Assembly: GCA_963815645.1 (NCBI GenBank)
Contig: CAWFHL010000001.1
Location: 1,984,001-2,048,000 of the forward strand
Reading direction: 5' to 3'
From: JBBRHQ01 sp963815645
GTDB lineage: Bacteria > Actinomycetota > Thermoleophilia > Solirubrobacterales > 70-9
Length of the DNA stretch: 64,000 nucleotides
In this document: one piece after another, positions 44,867 through 53,565 of the stretch
Layout: each line of letters begins with the position of its first letter
Position numbering within the stretch: position 1 is the first letter of the stretch
Notes under the pieces: model-generated
The model's database searches: none
What the model was told of the DNA's origin: nothing
What the model saw: the letters and a program-made list of their open reading frames with translations, nothing else
Position numbers and translations under genes: made by a program

Positions 44867-44885
44867 CGCATCTAGACTGGTGCAG

Positions 44886-45494
44886 GTGGAAGCTGCGCCC
44901 ACAGAGAGGGAGCTGACCGGGGAGAAGGCTCAGCGGATCGTCGTAGCGATGCGCGAGAGCGTCGCCAGGCACGGCGCCGCCGGCTCGACCTTCGAGCGGG
45001 TGGCGAAGGAGGCGGGCGTCAGCCGTGGCCTCCTCCACTACTACTTCGGGACCAAGGAACGGCTGCTTGTCGAGGTCGTCCGTCGCGACGCCGAGTTCCG
45101 GGTGGCGAGGCTGGACGAGCAGCTGGAGGGCGCCAGCACCGTCGACGACGTGATCAACGTCCTGCTTGCCGGGCTCAAGGACCTGATCGAGAACGACCCT
45201 GGGTTCTTTCTCCTGCTGTTCGAGCTGTTCAGCGCCGGCCGGCGCAACCCGGACATCCAGAAGGAGCTGGCCTCGCTGTTCGAGCGAACCCGGACCCACG
45301 TCGCCGACGTCCTCAAGGCGAAGGAGCGCGAGGGCGTCCTCAACCTTCGCTACGACGCTGAGGCGGTCGTCTCCTACCTATTCGCGGTTGGCGACGGATT
45401 CGCTCTACAGACCCTCTCCGACCCCGAGCGAGACCACGACGCGACCCTCGCCGCTGCCACCGCGGCGGCCCGGTACCTGCTGGTCGACGAGTGA
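44886..45494 (+). CDS. TetR-family transcriptional regulator
   Basis: A 202-residue repressor. The helix-turn-helix is at about residues 12-58 (AQRIVVAMRESVARHGAAGS, VAKEAGVSRGLLHYYFGTKE), followed by the ligand-binding helices and a C-terminal PERDHDATLAAATAAARYLL. The start was chosen at GTG 44886 because TAGACT (44873-44878) ends 7 bases ahead, matching the leaderless spacing of other genes here; an in-frame GTG at 44880 would lie only one base from that element. No obvious target is adjacent, since the next gene is convergent. Confidence 0.88.
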   Translation: MEAAPTERELTGEKAQRIVVAMRESVARHGAAGSTFERVAKEAGVSRGLLHYYFGTKERLLVEVVRRDAEFRVARLDEQLEGASTVDDVINVLLAGLKDLIENDPGFFLLLFELFSAGRRNPDIQKELASLFERTRTHVADVLKAKEREGVLNLRYDAEAVVSYLFAVGDGFALQTLSDPERDHDATLAAATAAARYLLVDE

Positions 45495-45497
45495 TCC

Positions 45498-45697
45498 GAG
45501 CCGGCGCGGTGTTAGCGCCGGCAGAGGCATGTAAGGCGGCGCAGCCGCCGCAAGTAATTCCCGAAGAGCCGGCGCGGTGTTAGCGCCGGCAGAGGCATGT
45601 AAGGCGGCGCAGCCGCCGCAAGTAATTCCCGAAGAGCCGGCGCGGTGTTAGCGCCGGCAGAGGCATGTAAGGCGGCGCAGCCGCCGCAAGTAATCCC
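45498..45697. repeat. Three tandem copies of a 68-bp double-hairpin unit
   Basis: Copies begin at 45498, 45566 and 45634 and are virtually identical; the third diverges after about 61 bases. Each unit has two dyads: GCCGGCGC/GCGCCGGC around GGTGTTA, and GGCGGC/GCCGCC around GCA, then CAAGTAATTCCC. The array fills the whole gap between the tetR stop (45494) and the convergent stop at 45703. Stacked bidirectional terminators or a protein-binding array are the likely roles. Confidence 0.9.
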
Positions 45698-45702
45698 CTC
45701 CG

Positions 45703-46548
45703 TCAGCAGTGATCGACCACGCGGCCCGAGGGCAGCCGGACGAATACGTGGGAGCGGTTGTTGTGCTCGTTCGACTCGCGGATGTGATTCTTCGGATCGA
45801 CCGCGAGGTAGAAGGCGAAGCATCCGTGAAGGCCGGTCACGTTGATCCAGTTCTGGTGGTAGGTGGACGGGTAGATGTCCGACCACCCGACCGAGGTACC
45901 GAGGACGACGGAGCGCCGCGAGTGCTGCTGGCTGCAGCCCGGGTAGACGAATCTCCGCGGTGAGTCCGGCCCGGGCCGGGTCCGCTCGAGGTCACGCAGG
46001 CAGTAGTGCAGCTTCGGCCCGATCTTGATTCGCTTCAGCGGCCTGCCCCTGCCGCCGACAGTCCACAGCTCGAAGCGGGCCGCGTCGCGGAACTTCCAAT
46101 AGTAGTACTGGCCGGGCACCGGGTACCAGTCGATCCTTCCCCGGGTGCGGATCGCGAGCTTTCCTCCGCCTCGCCTGTAGATCCGCTGATTCACCCTCAT
46201 CGAGTCGGGGGAGATGCGGACGCCTCGGATCTCCACCGGCCCGTCGCCGCGGCTGCGGATGTTGTTGGTGGCTCGCATCAGCGTCTTCCCCGGACGCGAG
46301 CGGCGGTCGAGGTGGATGTCTTCGGGCACCGAGATGCGCAGGTCGGGGCAGAGCAGCTCCGCCCGCTGCGGCCCGAGGCACGGGTTGCCGGCGGTCGACT
46401 CGGCCCGGTCGCCGCCGGCGTAGTGCTCATCGCTGCCTTTCCCCCGGGCCGCGGAGAGCGGCACCAGCAAGCACAGAGCAGCAGCCGGCAGCAGGGCCGC
46501 CCTGCCGAGTCGCCGGCTTCTCGTCTTCAGCTTTCCCTTGCCTTGCAT
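45703..46548 (-). CDS. Secreted lysyl-oxidase-fold protein lacking copper-site histidines
   Basis: A 281-residue exported protein. The signal peptide covers about residues 10-35 (RRLGRAALLPAAALCLLVPL). The remainder matches the lysyl oxidase family in bacterial form: ATNNIRSRGDGPVEIRGV, WYPVPGQYYYWKFRDAARFE, LHYCLRDLER, VVLGTSVGWSDIYPSTYHQN, WINVTGLHGCFAFYLAVDP and ESNEHNN. In active enzymes the central segment is H-x-H-W-H; here it is Y-x-Y-W-K (residues 148-152), so the copper ligands are absent. It is probably a non-catalytic binding or structural protein. It converges on the tandem repeats. Confidence 0.78.
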   Translation of the reverse strand: MQGKGKLKTRSRRLGRAALLPAAALCLLVPLSAARGKGSDEHYAGGDRAESTAGNPCLGPQRAELLCPDLRISVPEDIHLDRRSRPGKTLMRATNNIRSRGDGPVEIRGVRISPDSMRVNQRIYRRGGGKLAIRTRGRIDWYPVPGQYYYWKFRDAARFELWTVGGRGRPLKRIKIGPKLHYCLRDLERTRPGPDSPRRFVYPGCSQQHSRRSVVLGTSVGWSDIYPSTYHQNWINVTGLHGCFAFYLAVDPKNHIRESNEHNNRSHVFVRLPSGRVVDHC

Positions 46549-46619
46549 CGGTGGATCCTACGAGTACCCGAACCGGACCGACGTCCGGAGTTGCGGTGCT
46601 GCGCATAGGATCTCGGCCG

Positions 46620-48035
46620 ATGCCAACCAGTGACGAGGAGCTCTTCTACGCGGGAGCGGCGCGCCAGGCGGAGATGGTGCGCAACGGCGAGGTTTCGGCG
46701 AGCGAGCTGGTCGGGGCCCATCTCGACCGGATCGAGCGGCTCGAGCCCGGCCTCAACCTGTTTCGGGCGGTGCTCGGAGAGCGCGCCCTGATGGAGGCCC
46801 AGCAGGCGGAGGCGAGGTTGCGGGCCGGAGACGATCGCCCCCTCCTGGGGGTCCCGATCGCGCTCAAGGACTCAGTCGACCTCGCCGGTGAGCTGACTAC
46901 GCACGGCACCGATGCCTTCCCCGATCCCGTCGCGGCCGATTCGGAGATGGTCAGGCGGCTGCGAGAGGCCGGAGCGATCGTGATCGGCAAGACGCTGCTC
47001 CCCGAGCTGGCGATCTGCGGCTTCACCGAGTCGGCGACCTGGGGGGTGAGCCGCAATCCGTGGAACCCGCAGCGGAGCACAGGGGGCTCCAGCGGCGGCA
47101 GCGCCGGAGCGGTTGCCGCCGGCATGGTCCCGCTGGCCTCGGCATCGGACGGCGCCGGCTCGATCCGCATCCCCGCCTCCTCCTGCGGGATCTTCGGACT
47201 GAAACCGCAGCGGGGGCGGATCTCCCTTGCTCCGGACCTCGAGCACTGGAACGGGATGTCGGTCAACGGCTGTGTCAGCCGCACCGTGCTCGATTCCGCG
47301 ATCTTCCTCGACATCACCGCCGGCGGATCGCGCGAGCCCGGCGCGCCGGCGGATCCGGAGCGGCCCTTCGCCGAGGCCGCCCGGATCCCTCCGGAAAGGC
47401 TGCGGATCGCAACTTCGATCAGGGCCGCCCGGGCGGCGCTGCCGCCGCTCGTCGCCGACAGCGTCAAGCGAGCCGTGGCCGAGACCGGCGAGCTGCTCGC
47501 CTCCGCGGGTCACCAGGTCGCGCCCCACGATCCCGAGCTCGGTCAGGTCGGCAACAACGTCGTCACCCGCTACCTGCGCGGTATCCACGACGATGTCGAG
47601 CGTGTTCCCTTCCCGCAGCGCCTCGAGCGGCGGACCCGTGGCTACGGTCGGATAGGGGGGGCTTTCAGCAGCGGGCTGTTGGAGCGGGCGCGGCGAGCGG
47701 CTGCCTCGGACGCGGCCCGGATCAACGCCCTGTTCGAGCGCTTCGACGTGCTGATCACTCCCGTGATGGGAGGGACGGCGATCCCAATCCGCAGCGCGGA
47801 GGGCCGCGGGGCGCTGCGGACCATGCTCGATCAGTCGCGTTTCTACTGCTTCACTCCGGTCTGGAACCACCTCGGCAACCCGGCCGCCTCCGTGCCGGCC
47901 GGATTCGACCAAGACGGGATGCCGCTCGCGGTGCAGCTGATCGGTCGCCCAGGGGACGAGGCGACGCTGCTCTCACTGGCGGCGCAGATCGAGGCGGAGC
48001 GGCCCTGGGCGCAGGCCCGCCCACCGCTCGACTGA
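46620..48035 (+). CDS. Amidase signature family enzyme
   Basis: A 471-residue amidohydrolase. The catalytic Lys is in GVPIALKDSVDLAG (about residue 83), the Gly/Ser-rich segment GGSSGGSAGAVAAGMVPLAS (about 158-177) holds the cis-Ser, and ASDGAGSIRIPASSCGIFGL carries the Ser nucleophile; the family tail LGNPAASVPAGFDQDGMPLA is also present. No GatB/GatC is linked, so it is unlikely to be GatA; substrate unknown. The start is ATG 46620, with TAGGAT ending 8 bases before it. A VOC-family gene follows after 15 bp. Confidence 0.9.
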   Translation: MPTSDEELFYAGAARQAEMVRNGEVSASELVGAHLDRIERLEPGLNLFRAVLGERALMEAQQAEARLRAGDDRPLLGVPIALKDSVDLAGELTTHGTDAFPDPVAADSEMVRRLREAGAIVIGKTLLPELAICGFTESATWGVSRNPWNPQRSTGGSSGGSAGAVAAGMVPLASASDGAGSIRIPASSCGIFGLKPQRGRISLAPDLEHWNGMSVNGCVSRTVLDSAIFLDITAGGSREPGAPADPERPFAEAARIPPERLRIATSIRAARAALPPLVADSVKRAVAETGELLASAGHQVAPHDPELGQVGNNVVTRYLRGIHDDVERVPFPQRLERRTRGYGRIGGAFSSGLLERARRAAASDAARINALFERFDVLITPVMGGTAIPIRSAEGRGALRTMLDQSRFYCFTPVWNHLGNPAASVPAGFDQDGMPLAVQLIGRPGDEATLLSLAAQIEAERPWAQARPPLD

Positions 48036-48050
48036 CCCCTCGGCCGGCCG

Positions 48051-48440
48051 ATGTTCGGCAGCCTCGACTTCATCTACATGCCGAGCACAGATGTCGCCGC
48101 CGACCTGGAGCATTTCACCGAGGTCGCCGGGGGCCGCTGCGTGTTCGCGATCGAGGCTTTCGGCACCCGAGTGGCGATGGTCGAGCTCTCGGCTGATGGT
48201 CCCGGCATCCTGGTTGCGGGGCATCTCGAGGGCGAGGCGCCGGTCCTCGTTTACCGGGTAGAAGATCTCGCTCAGGCAGGGGCGCGGCTTGCCGAGCGGG
48301 GCTGGGAACCTGAAGTGCGCTCCGGGATCCCGCATGGCCCCCTGCATTCCTACCGAGCCCCGGGCGGGCAACGGCTCGCCCTCTACCAGCTCTCCCGACC
48401 GGAGGCCGCGGCCCGTCTGGCGGGCCGGCGGGACTTTTGA
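48051..48440 (+). CDS. VOC-family (glyoxalase-like) protein
   Basis: A 129-residue protein with the beta-alpha-beta-beta-beta arrangement of vicinal-oxygen-chelate proteins: LDFIYMPSTDVAADLEHFTE at the start and EVRSGIPHGPLHSYRAPGGQ with RLALYQLSRPE at the end. A His and a Glu expected for a metal site are not all obvious, so activity is unproven. It begins 15 bp after the amidase and converges with the R2lox gene, ending 3 bp from that gene's stop. Confidence 0.7.
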   Translation: MFGSLDFIYMPSTDVAADLEHFTEVAGGRCVFAIEAFGTRVAMVELSADGPGILVAGHLEGEAPVLVYRVEDLAQAGARLAERGWEPEVRSGIPHGPLHSYRAPGGQRLALYQLSRPEAAARLAGRRDF

Positions 48441-48443
48441 GCC

Positions 48444-49721
48444 CTAGCCCGAGAAGACGCGGCGGAAGCGACGCAGGGCCGACGGCGATCCCCGCGGGCG
48501 CAGCCGCCGCCCGAGGATCGAGCGCACGGGGTTGCGGCCGTGCATCGAGATCGCGATCCACTCCGGCCAGCTTGTCTCGAAGGTGAGGTCGGGGTCGGCC
48601 GCCTCCCCGGGCTCCGCCCGGGTCGAGCCGTTGTCGACCACCAGGTGCCACGGGTCGGCGTCGCTGAACCGCCACTGGGCGACCAGACCGGCGCCGTTGA
48701 TCGCCCCGGAGTCGGCTGAGCGGCTCATCGACTCGAAGTAGAGCCGCTGCACCTCGGGATCGGAGGCCGGGTGAGCATTGGGCTCGCCGAGGATCCCCGC
48801 CTTCAGCAGCGTGATCTGGGTACGGGCGCGCTCCTCGTGGGGGAGGGAGCGATCGACCGGGTAGATGTCGGACGGCATCTCCTCCAGGGGATAACCGGCC
48901 GCCCTCCACTTGGCCTCGATCGAGCGGGTGCCGAAGACGTAGATGTCCTCGAGCGTGAACCCGTATGAGGTCGTATAGCGCTCGTCCCAGTCGGGCGGAA
49001 TGAAGACAGCCACCGAGTAGGGGAGTACCTCCCGCAGAAGCTCGACCACGGCCGCCTTGCACTCCTCGGACTCGGCGAACATCTCCGCGAGCGCCTTGAC
49101 GCCGAAGCCGATGTGGCGCTGTTCGTCGCGGGATACGTTCGCCATCCCGGAGCTGAATCCGGGCATCGTCCCCTGTTTGACGAAGAAGTCCTCGATGAAG
49201 TGCTGCCCGGGCTGGGCCAGGGTCGCCTCGACCACCATGTGGTAGAGGGCGATCGCCTGGGCGAACTTCGGCAGCGAGCGGTCCTTGCGCAGCTCCTCCG
49301 CCATCCGGTCGAGGCGCCCGAAGACGCCGCGATAGCCCCAGTTCAGCTGCGGGACGGTGTAGGCGAGGGTCGAGGAGATGCTGTCGCCGGCCCCGATCAC
49401 CTCCTTGAAGAAGCGGTGGAAGAAGACGGCGTGCCTGGCCTCGTCGACCTGCTGGGTGGCGAGGAAGTACTTCTGCTCCTCCAGCGGGGCGGCGTCGATG
49501 TAAGGGGAGAGGTTGTCGGTGACCGAGTCCTCGCCGTAAAAGAACATCGAATAGGTCCATAGGGCTGAGCGGGCCTGAATCTCGCTGAGGCCCTCCCAGC
49601 CGACGCGGTCCTCGGTGAAGTCGATCTCGTAGGCGCTCCAGTTGCCCTGCTCCCAGCGCCGGTAGAGATCCTCGTAGGTGATGTCGGCTGTTGCGGTTGC
49701 CTTCTGGCCGGCGACGGACAT
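48444..49721 (-). CDS. R2-like ligand-binding oxidase fused to an SCP2-like domain
   Basis: A 425-residue protein. Residues 1-300 are an R2lox domain: metal ligands Glu64, Glu94-x2-His97 (VDEARH), Glu165 and Glu200-x2-His203 (DEQRHIGFG). The residues that form the Val-Tyr ether cross-link in R2lox are both conserved with correct spacing (Val67, three after Glu64; Tyr160, five before Glu165), implying a Mn/Fe cofactor with a bound long-chain ligand. From about residue 310 to the end (WHLVVDNGSTRAEPGEAADP, then TSWPEWIAISMHG and LGRRLRPRGSPSAL) comes an SCP2-type lipid-binding domain. The start is ATG 49721 with GGAGGAGC. It is divergent from a TetR gene. Confidence 0.85.
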   Translation of the reverse strand: MSVAGQKATATADITYEDLYRRWEQGNWSAYEIDFTEDRVGWEGLSEIQARSALWTYSMFFYGEDSVTDNLSPYIDAAPLEEQKYFLATQQVDEARHAVFFHRFFKEVIGAGDSISSTLAYTVPQLNWGYRGVFGRLDRMAEELRKDRSLPKFAQAIALYHMVVEATLAQPGQHFIEDFFVKQGTMPGFSSGMANVSRDEQRHIGFGVKALAEMFAESEECKAAVVELLREVLPYSVAVFIPPDWDERYTTSYGFTLEDIYVFGTRSIEAKWRAAGYPLEEMPSDIYPVDRSLPHEERARTQITLLKAGILGEPNAHPASDPEVQRLYFESMSRSADSGAINGAGLVAQWRFSDADPWHLVVDNGSTRAEPGEAADPDLTFETSWPEWIAISMHGRNPVRSILGRRLRPRGSPSALRRFRRVFSG

Positions 49722-49758
49722 TGCTCCTCCTCCGCGTATTTTCATCCGCTCCCTAAGA

Positions 49759-49780
49759 TAACTGACTCATGAGTCAGTTA
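49759..49780. promoter_or_regulatory. 22-bp perfect palindrome centred on a tetR start codon
   Basis: Arms TAACTGACTCA and TGAGTCAGTTA are exact inverted repeats with no spacer. The ATG of the tetR gene (49769-49771) occupies the centre, and the R2lox gene begins 38 bases away on the other strand. A TetR dimer bound here would block its own translation start region and probably both promoters. Confidence 0.75.
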
Positions 49781-50437
49781 CGCGACGAATCTGTGAGCTC
49801 GGTCACACAGGCGGGCCCCCGACGGCGGATGCCGTCCGCCGACCGCCGTGAGGCGATCCTCACGGCCGCCCTCGACGCGTTCGCCGCCGGGGGCTATCAC
49901 GAGACCTCGCTCGACGACGTCGCTGAGCGCGCCGGCATCTCCAAGGCGCTGATCTACGAGCACTTCTCCTCGAAGCGGGATCTGCACGGCGCGCTGCTCG
50001 AGACCTACATGCAGGAGTTGCTGGCGACCGTCGCCGAGGCGACGGCCGCCGCCGCCCAGGGAGAGCTGAGACTGCGGGCCGGCCTCGACGGCTTCCTCGG
50101 ATTCGTCGAGAACCGCCGTGACGCCTGGCGCATGCTGGTGCGAAACGCCGCCGACGGCGACCTCGCCGGCTCATTCGAGCGCTTCCGCCACGAGGCGGCG
50201 GCGGCGATCACGGCGCTGATGGTCGCCGACGCGCCGCCGCAGAGTCCCGCCGCGGGAATCGAGCGCGGGCTGGCGATCGAGATGCTCGCCCAGCAGCTGG
50301 TCGGCGCAGTGCAGTCCCTTGCCAACTGGTGGGACGAGCACCGCGAGGTCCCCCGGGAGCAGGTTTTGTCGCTCGCCATGGACTTCGCCTGGATCGGCCT
50401 CGAGCGTCTCGGCGAGGGCGAGGCATGGACCGGCTGA
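49769..50437 (+). CDS. TetR-family regulator divergent from R2lox-SCP2
   Basis: A 222-residue TetR protein. The DNA-binding domain is at about residues 22-75 (RREAILTAALDAFAAGGYHE, LDDVAERAGISKALIYEHFS) and is followed by ligand-pocket helices including ENRRDAWRMLVRNAADGDLA. The family resemblance is to actinobacterial regulators of lipid metabolism. Its ATG lies in the centre of a 22-bp palindrome, so autoregulation together with control of the divergent R2lox gene is likely. The first about 18 residues ahead of the helix-turn-helix are poorly conserved, so translation from a later start cannot be excluded. Confidence 0.9.
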   Translation: MSQLRDESVSSVTQAGPRRRMPSADRREAILTAALDAFAAGGYHETSLDDVAERAGISKALIYEHFSSKRDLHGALLETYMQELLATVAEATAAAAQGELRLRAGLDGFLGFVENRRDAWRMLVRNAADGDLAGSFERFRHEAAAAITALMVADAPPQSPAAGIERGLAIEMLAQQLVGAVQSLANWWDEHREVPREQVLSLAMDFAWIGLERLGEGEAWTG

Positions 50438-50478
50438 ACGAAGCCGAGGGTCGAGACCCGATCGGCCTTGAGCGGCGC

Positions 50479-51850
50479 TCAGGCGGCTAGCTTCGGGGAG
50501 CGCCAGGGAGCCTCGAGCCGGCCCGCCAGCTCCTCGGCCAGCCCCTCGGCCGGGACCCGCACCTGCTCGAGGGAGTCGCGGTCGCGCAGCGTGACGGTGT
50601 CGTCCTCCATCGTCTGCCCGTCCACCGTCACTCCCCAGGGGGTGCCGATCTCGTCCTGGCGGCGGTAGCGCTTACCGATCGAGCCGCCCTCGTCGAACTC
50701 GGCCGGGATCCGGGCGCGAAGTGAGCGCGAAGATCTCCCGCGCCTTCTCCGGCATGCCCTCCTTGGAGACAAGCGGCAGCACCGCGGCCTTCACCGGGGC
50801 GAGGCGCGGATGGATGCGAAGCACCGTCCGCCGGCGCCCCTCCACCTCCTCGGTGTCATAGGCATCGACCAGGAAGGCCAGGGTGGCCCGGTCGGCGCCG
50901 GCAGCGGGCTCGATCACGTGGGGGACGTAGCGCTCCTTCGACTCCTGGTCGAAGTACTCGAGCTTCTCGCCGGAAAACTCCGTGTGCCGGCTGAGGTCGA
51001 AGTCGCCGCGGTTGGCGATCCCCTCGAGCTCGGACCAGCCGATCGGGAACAGGTATTCGATGTCGCTGGTGCCCGAAGAGTAGTGGGAGAGCTCGTCGGC
51101 GTCATGGGGGCGGACCCGGAGGTATTCGGGTCGGATCCCGAGCTCCAGGTACCACTTCCGCCGCAGCTCGATCCAGGTCTCATACCAGCGCTCCGCCTGA
51201 TCGGGCGGCGTGAAGAACTCCATCTCCATCTGCTCGAACTCCCGGGTGCGGAAGATGAAGTTGCCGGGGGTGATCTCGTTGCGAAACGACTTTCCGACCT
51301 GCGCGATCCCGAATGGCGGTCGCTTGCGCGCGAACTGGAGGACGTTCTTGAAGTTGATGAAGATCCCCTGCGCCGTCTCGGGGCGCAGGTAGGCCTCGGC
51401 GCCCTCGCCCGCCACCGGGCCGATCTGGGTCTCAAACATCAGGTTGAACTGGCGAGCCTCGGTGAGGTCGCAGTCCGGACCCTCGCCAGGGAGCTTCGAG
51501 GGCTTCTGCCCGCAGCGACCGTCCTCGAGCTTGTCGGCCCGGAAGCGCAGCTTGCAGGTGCGGCAGTCGACCAGGGGGTCGGTGAATCCCTCGAGATGGC
51601 CGGATGCCTCCCAGACCCGCGGGTGCTGGAGGATCGCCGAGTCGAGTGCGACGATGTCGTCGCGCTCCTGGAGCATCGAGCGCCACCACTCAGCCTTGAC
51701 GTTCGTCTTCAGCAGGACGCCGTAGTGGCCGTAGTCGTAGGTCGAGCCAAGCCCGCCATAGATCTCCGAGGAAGGGAAGATGAAGCCGCGCCGCTTGCAG
51801 AGGGCGACGATCTCATCCATGGAAACATCGACAGCGGGCTCGGCGGGCAT
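50479..51850 (-). CDS. glyS: Glycyl-tRNA synthetase, apparent frameshift near 3' end
   Basis: Class II (alpha2-type) glycyl-tRNA synthetase, normally essential. From the ATG at 51850 the first frame gives IYGGLGSTYDYGHYGVLLK, motif 2-type FRNEITPGNFIFRTREFEQM, and the anticodon-binding start VKAAVLPLVSKEG up to PEKAREIFA. At about 50718-50725 one extra base shifts the frame; the next frame continues LRARIPAEFDEGGSIGKRYR, RQDEIGTPWGVTVDGQTMED and ends at the TGA at 50479. The restored protein is about 456 residues, the normal length. The extra base is more likely a consensus error than a true mutation because no second glyS is seen. Confidence 0.88.
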
Positions 51851-51864
51851 CTGTCCGTGCGGGC

Positions 51865-52235
51865 TCAGTCGCCGCCGCTCGAGCTCTTGGTCGTGTTCTC
51901 GCTGCCCCCGGACCCGGAGCCCGAGCCCCCCGAGGACTTCGACTCGCCGCCGGTGGACTTCGACTCGCCGTCGAGGACTTCGAGTCGCCCCCCGAGGACT
52001 TCGACTCGCCGCTTGAGGACTTCGAGTCGCCGTCGCTGTCGGAGGACTTTGATTTCGACTTCGAGCCGTAGTCGGTGGTGTAGAAGCCCGAGCCCTTGAA
52101 ATGCACGGCGACCGGGTGAAAGACCCGCTCCACCGGGGCGCCGCACTGCTCGCATTCGGTCAGCGGGTCATCGGCCATCTTCTGGATCGCCTCGAAGCTG
52201 TGGCCGTTGCTGCACTTGTATTCGTAAATCGGCAC
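51865..52235 (-). CDS. FmdB-family zinc ribbon protein with SK-rich tail, frameshifted
   Basis: The N-terminal zinc ribbon is typical: MPIYEYKCSNGHSFEAIQKM with a CEQCG pair (Cys residues at about 8, 28 and 31). The rest is a disordered acidic/Ser-Lys repeat (SKSSDSDGDSKSSSGESKSS). One base is missing within the repeats at about 51980; the next frame continues DGESKSTGGESKSSGGSGSG and ends SSSGGD at the TGA at 51865. The GTG start follows TACGAT at 9 bases. It lies between a LytR-type gene and glyS on the same strand. FmdB proteins are thought to be regulatory; the role is unknown. Confidence 0.78.
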
Positions 52236-52254
52236 GGCGGGCTAATCGTAGGGT

Positions 52255-53488
52255 CTAGCCGTTGAGGAACCGGTCGACGGCTTTCTGCCTGACCGATTCG
52301 GGTACCTCGATGCTGTCGCCGGGCCCGGCCCCGCAGCCGGAGCTGACGCCTGCGCAGAGCACGTCGGCGCCCGAGTCACCACCGATTCCGGCCGCCAGGA
52401 TCATCTGCGGCATGGTGAAGAAGCCCATGTCGGAGACGAAGGCCTTCGGCGCCTCCCAGCCGATGATCGGGCCCTTGATGAAGTTGTAGGGGATGCGCAG
52501 GGGGTCTGTGAGCCGGCCCTTGATCCCGCTGATCACCGCCTGCTGCGCCTTGGCCCGGTCGAAGTCGCTGTACCCGAGGGCGAAGGCGCTCTTGCCGGGA
52601 CCCGGGCAGGGGCTGGGCTTGCGGACCCGGGCGTAGGCGAGGGCCTTCTCCCCGTCGAGGGTGTTCTCGCCCTTCCCCAGTCTGAGAGTGATTCCGCCCT
52701 GGCCGCCGCCCGGCGCCCCCGGAGATGTCGGCGCAGAGTTTGTGGGGGACGTTGACCTCGACCCCGCCGACCGCGTCAATCAGGTCCTGGAATCCGGTGA
52801 AGTCGATGATCGCGACGTGGTCGATCTTGATCCCGAGGAACTTCTCGACCGTCTCGATCTGCAGCTTTGCCCCGCCGAAGGCGAAGGCGGCGTTGATCTT
52901 CTGCGGACTCTGCCCCGGGATCTCGGCAAAGCTGTCGCGCGGAATCGAGAGCTTCTGGAAGTCCCCGCCCCCGGCTCGGATCAGCATCAGCGTATCGGCG
53001 CGGAACTGGCCCTGCGAGCAGCCGTCGTGGGGGGCGTCGCCGCGCGACTGCTGGTCGAAGCACTTCTGGGATGGAGCGGCGCCGGGCTCCTTGGTGTCCG
53101 GCGGCCTCGCGTCGGTCCCCAGGACGAGGATCGTCTGCGGGCTGGCGAGCAGGAAAGGATTGCCATGAAGCGCGTCCTTGGCGTCGCCGGAGAGCTTGAA
53201 CGCCTGCAGCTGGGCCGAGACCATGAAGGCCAGCATGCTGAGCAGGATCCAGCCGCCGACCGCGATCCCAACCCACTTCAGGACCCGGCGGCGGGTGATC
53301 CCGGGCCCGGGGCCCGCCGGCTTGTCCTTCCGCCTGTCCCGGCTCCGCTCGTCCTTCGGGGCTCGCCCGGCACGTTCCCGCAGGCTGGAGAGGTCAGGGC
53401 TGCGGAACCGCGAGAGGAGGCCCTTGCGTGAGCGGTAGACCTTGTACTCGGGCTTGCCGGGTCGCTGCTGTTCTTCGTCGGAAGGCAT
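52255..53488 (-). CDS. LytR-CpsA-Psr family cell wall ligase, apparent frameshift
   Basis: Membrane-anchored enzyme of the family that attaches teichoic-acid or arabinogalactan-type polymers to peptidoglycan. It has a basic cytoplasmic N-terminus, one helix at about residues 73-96 (VGIAVGGWILLSMLAFMVSA), then TILVLGTDARPP, FRADTLMLIRAGGG, KLSIPRDSFAEIPG and KINAAFAFGGAKLQIETVE. The frame breaks in a run of five G at 52716-52720 (minus-strand G); four G restores GGITLRLGKGENTLDGEKAL and AYARVRKPSPCPGPG to the stop at 52255, giving 410 residues. The homopolymer position points to a consensus error. Confidence 0.86.
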
Positions 53489-53565
53489 AAAAGGCTAGAA
53501 ATAGTGCCGATGCCGCTCTATTCCTGCCCAACGCCCCCGCTCCTTGAAAGCGCCGGGTCATCCGA

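Noticed and set aside
45498..45697. CRISPR array
   Set aside because: The three units are contiguous with no unique spacers, and each has two internal dyads; no cas genes are nearby.
50718..50725. Programmed frameshift in glyS
   Set aside because: No slippery heptamer or downstream structure is evident, and the family is not known for it; a one-base consensus error is simpler, given similar events in rsmI and the LytR-type gene.
51841..52060. Antisense repeat-like protein rich in Pro, Arg, Thr and Asp
   Set aside because: It is the complement of the Ser-Lys repeat tail of the FmdB-type gene and has no independent support.
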